From: Labilithrix sp.
GTDB lineage: Bacteria > Myxococcota_A > Polyangia > Polyangiales > Polyangiaceae
DNA: 64,000 nucleotides
Reading direction: 5' to 3'
NCBI GenBank assembly: GCA_019637155.1
Contig: JAHBWE010000005.1
Span: 372,001 to 436,000 of the forward strand
This document shows, piece by piece, positions 61,974 to 64,000 of this stretch. A model generated the notes under the pieces. It did not search any database. It saw only the letters and a list, made by a program, of their open reading frames with translations, and had not been told where the DNA came from. The position numbers and the translations under genes were made by a program. Positions within the stretch are counted from its first letter, which is position 1. The number at the start of each line of letters is the position of its first letter.

Positions 61974-63206
61974 GTGTGGCGCGGCGTGCTCGTGTTCGCG
62001 ATCACGTACGTGCTCGTCGCGAGCAAGAGCCTGCGCGTCGTCAAGGTCGACCGGCCCGCGGGCGCGCTCATCGGCGCGGTGCTCGCGGTCGCGCTCGGCG
62101 CGCTGACGCCCGAAGAGGCGGCGCAGGCGGTCGACCACACCACGATCGTCCTCCTCTTCGCCGTCATGGGGATGGGGGCGTTCCTCTCCCTCGACGGGTT
62201 CTTCGAGCGCGCGGGGGAGCTCGTCGTCGCGCGGGCGCGGACGACGCGGCGCCTCCTCGGCGCGACGGTCTGGGGCACTGGTCTCCTCTCCGCGATCGTG
62301 ACCAACGACGCGGTCTGCGTCCTCCTCGCGCCGATCGTCGTCGGCTGGATCGAGCGGCATCGCCTCCCGCGCGTGCCGTTCCTCCTCGCGCTCGCGACGG
62401 GCGCGAACACGGGGAGCGTCGCGACGCTGGTGGGGAACCCGCAGAACATGCTGTGCGGATCGCTCGGCCAGCTCCGCTTCGCGCCGTTCCTCGTCCACAT
62501 GGCGCCGGTCGCGCTCCTCGCGCTCGCGATCAACCACGTCCTGCTCCTCCTCATTTATCGGCGTGAGCTCGCCTCCTCGAAGCTCGCGCCGGCGATCGCG
62601 CCGGGACACGTGTTCACGTGGCGATCGTCGGTCACGCTCGGCGTCATCCTCGCCACCGTCGGCCTCTACACCGCGGGCGCGCCCCTCTCGTTCACCGCGC
62701 TCGGCGGCTTCGCCGTGCTCATCGTCGTCCATCGCACCGCGCCGGAGAAGGTCTGGGAGCGCATCGACTGGGCGGTGCTCGTCTTCTTCGGCGCGCTCTT
62801 CGTCGCGGTCGAGGCGCTCGCGAAGAGCGGCGCGGCGGCGCTCGCCTTCCGTCACTTCCCGATCGTCGGCGCGGGCACGAGCGCGGAGCCGGGGTCGCTC
62901 GGCTGGCTGCGCGCGGCGGTGTTGTTCCTGATCGGGAGCAACGTCGTCACGAACGTGCCGTTCATCCTCGTCGTGCGGAGCGAGCTCGAACGGCTCCCCG
63001 ACGCGACCCTCGCCTGGGAGATGCTCGCGATGGCGTCGACGTTCGCGGGCAACCTCACCCTCCTCGGCTCCGTCGCGAACGTCATCGTCGCGGAGAAGGC
63101 GCGCTCCATCGGCGGCCTCCGGTTCTGGGAGCACCTCCGCGCGGGTCTCCCGATCGCGACCGCGACCACGCTCGTCGGGGCGCTCATGACCTACGCGCTG
63201 CGCTGA
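61974..63206 (+). CDS. ArsB/NhaD (SLC13-type) anion permease
   Basis: 410 residues from GTG 61974, with about ten hydrophobic segments. Diagnostic stretches are TNDAVCVLLAPIVVGWIERH, ALATGANTGSVATLVGNPQN (the TxVGNPxN loop of the ArsB/SLC13 ion-transporter superfamily) and NVVTNVPFILVVRSEL (second repeat). It may carry arsenite, sulfate, dicarboxylate or Na+/H+; the family does not fix the substrate. The XRE regulator gene is convergent seven bp away. Confidence 0.9.
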   Translation: MWRGVLVFAITYVLVASKSLRVVKVDRPAGALIGAVLAVALGALTPEEAAQAVDHTTIVLLFAVMGMGAFLSLDGFFERAGELVVARARTTRRLLGATVWGTGLLSAIVTNDAVCVLLAPIVVGWIERHRLPRVPFLLALATGANTGSVATLVGNPQNMLCGSLGQLRFAPFLVHMAPVALLALAINHVLLLLIYRRELASSKLAPAIAPGHVFTWRSSVTLGVILATVGLYTAGAPLSFTALGGFAVLIVVHRTAPEKVWERIDWAVLVFFGALFVAVEALAKSGAAALAFRHFPIVGAGTSAEPGSLGWLRAAVLFLIGSNVVTNVPFILVVRSELERLPDATLAWEMLAMASTFAGNLTLLGSVANVIVAEKARSIGGLRFWEHLRAGLPIATATTLVGALMTYALR

Positions 63207-63213
63207 GGCAGCC

Positions 63214-63582
63214 TCACCGGCGCTTTGGTTTCTTGGTCGCCCGTGAGGGGCGGCTCGGCCGAGCCGAATCGACGACCGCCTGGAGGAGGGCGAGCGCGAG
63301 CGGCCGCTGGTCGGACGGGATCGCGACGGCGATCGCGACGACCTTGTCGAGCCAGCCGTCCTTCGTCGCGTCGCCGAGGAGCTCCGTCGGCGTGGCGTCG
63401 AGCGCGTGTCCGAGTACGAGGAGCGTCTGGACCGTCGGCAGCGCCTCGCCGCGCTCGAGGATCCCGATGTAGTTCGGCGTCAGCTCGACCATCTCGGCGA
63501 GCGTCGCCTGGCTCCAGCCACGAGCCTCACGGCGCGCTCGGATTCGCGCGCCGAGTCGCGTTCCGACCGCGCTCCGCTGCAT
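63214..63582 (-). CDS. XRE-family transcriptional regulator
   Basis: 122 residues from ATG 63582; a TTG at 63621 would add 13. The helix-turn-helix of the Cro/CI type is ARIRARREARGWSQATLAEM, then VELTPNYIGILERGEALPTV. The rest, about 75-122, is a helical dimerisation or effector part. The basic tail ATKKPKRR ends the protein. Target unknown; the divergent gene at 63703 shares its upstream region. Confidence 0.9.
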   Translation of the reverse strand: MQRSAVGTRLGARIRARREARGWSQATLAEMVELTPNYIGILERGEALPTVQTLLVLGHALDATPTELLGDATKDGWLDKVVAIAVAIPSDQRPLALALLQAVVDSARPSRPSRATKKPKRR

Positions 63583-63702
63583 GCGCAGAGAAGAGCCGGA
63601 TGGTTGCCGGAACGCGACCAACTATCCATGTGTGAACGATGAATGGTAGGCATGGGCCGACGAGCTCGTTTGATATATCTCGCAAGATGGTAATTTGCGG
63701 TC

Positions 63703-63987
63703 ATGAGCGATGACCCGGGTGCTCTCGGTGGTGAGCTACGTCGCGCCATCTGGCGCGCGAGCGAGCTCGCGACCACGCTCCGAAACGTCGCCGGCCGGAT
63801 GACGTCGGTCGTCGAAGAGACACGCGCGAACGGCTCGCCGGAGGAGATCCGCCGGAGCGCAGACGAGCTCGCCGGCGTGGTCGGTCAAGGCCTCGACCTG
63901 CTGCTCGAGCTGCGCGGCCTCCAGGGCCGCCTCGAGGCCCTCGCCGCGGTCGCCCCCGCCCAAGGACGCGCCCGTCGAGGCTTGTAA
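63703..63987 (+). CDS. Small helical protein
   Basis: 94 residues, MSDDPGALGGELRRAIWRAS at the start, then two long amphipathic helices (ATTLRNVAGRMTSVVEETRA and a Leu-rich DLLLELRGLQGRLEALAAV) that could dimerise as a coiled coil. No cysteines. Preceded by an unusually AT-rich stretch (TTTGATATATCT and GGTAATTT) that probably holds its promoter. Family not recognised. The remaining 13 bases of the window hold nothing. Confidence 0.65.
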   Translation: MSDDPGALGGELRRAIWRASELATTLRNVAGRMTSVVEETRANGSPEEIRRSADELAGVVGQGLDLLLELRGLQGRLEALAAVAPAQGRARRGL

Positions 63988-64000
63988 CGAACTACGAGTT

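Overview
The window is very GC-rich bacterial chromosome with tightly packed genes on both strands. No rRNA, tRNA, phage or insertion sequence is recognisable. Many short lipoproteins, TPR proteins and Cys/heme-type lipoproteins, a DUF4388-DnaJ fusion, thrombospondin type 3 repeats, a SpoVR/YhbH pair and strong G/C third-position bias point to a member of the Myxococcota (Polyangia-like). That assignment is an inference from gene style, not from a marker gene. Operon members often overlap by four bases (ATGA or GTGA), so translational coupling is common.

Layout. 1-3030: a Uma2-type nuclease (cut by the window edge) and a compact minus-strand trio of small Cys-containing peptide, radical SAM/SPASM enzyme and membrane protein, the best candidate here for an undescribed peptide-modifying system. 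3221-8760: exported or membrane TPR proteins, lipoproteins and a DUF4388-DnaJ protein. 8870-12637: elongation factor P, a heme-motif/copper-monooxygenase-like lipoprotein and the GTPase HflX, whose conserved N-terminus seems to begin at a non-canonical AUC. 12648-19218: an amidohydrolase with calcium-type repeats, urocanase and a PEP/pyruvate-binding lipoprotein. 19344-22194: VOC protein, DHH phosphoesterase, glycerophosphodiesterase, a DoxX-like protein and an ArsR-type repressor with two matching operators. 22281-26398: a LolA/LolB-like lipoprotein, a zinc-type SmtB/ArsR sensor with a histidine-rich protein, a 22-bp tandem array of about 0.75 kb and an ApaH-like phosphatase.

26561-40018: an Rsm22-like methyltransferase, ThiE, DNA polymerase III delta prime, a DUF2961 lipoprotein coupled to enoyl-CoA hydratase and 3-hydroxyacyl-CoA dehydrogenase, methylthioribose-1-phosphate isomerase, an esterase, lipoyl synthase and a cupin lipoprotein. 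40153-46432: a membrane-anchored subtilase, a PEGA-like protein, a heme-motif lipoprotein and an MFS exporter. 46505-50673: YhbH, a HEAIH-motif lipoprotein, SpoVR and a small helical protein, a stress or sporulation-type cluster lacking the usual PrkA kinase. 50724-55835: exported proteins, a cold-shock protein with a readable promoter, leader and terminator, a phosphoesterase and a SUMF1-type protein. 55842-59234: pyruvate dehydrogenase E1 alpha, E1 beta and E2; lipoyl synthase at 38106 would supply the E2 cofactor. 59476-63987: a tetraheme lipoprotein coupled to a thioredoxin-like lipoprotein, an anion permease, an XRE regulator and a small helical protein.

Non-coding features worth noting are a structured element of about 92 bp found twice, each time directly behind the stop codon of an exported-protein gene and with compensatory base changes (19227 and 42864), the 22-bp array at 24803-25594, and the paired ArsR operators centred exactly 40 bp apart at 21805-21862.
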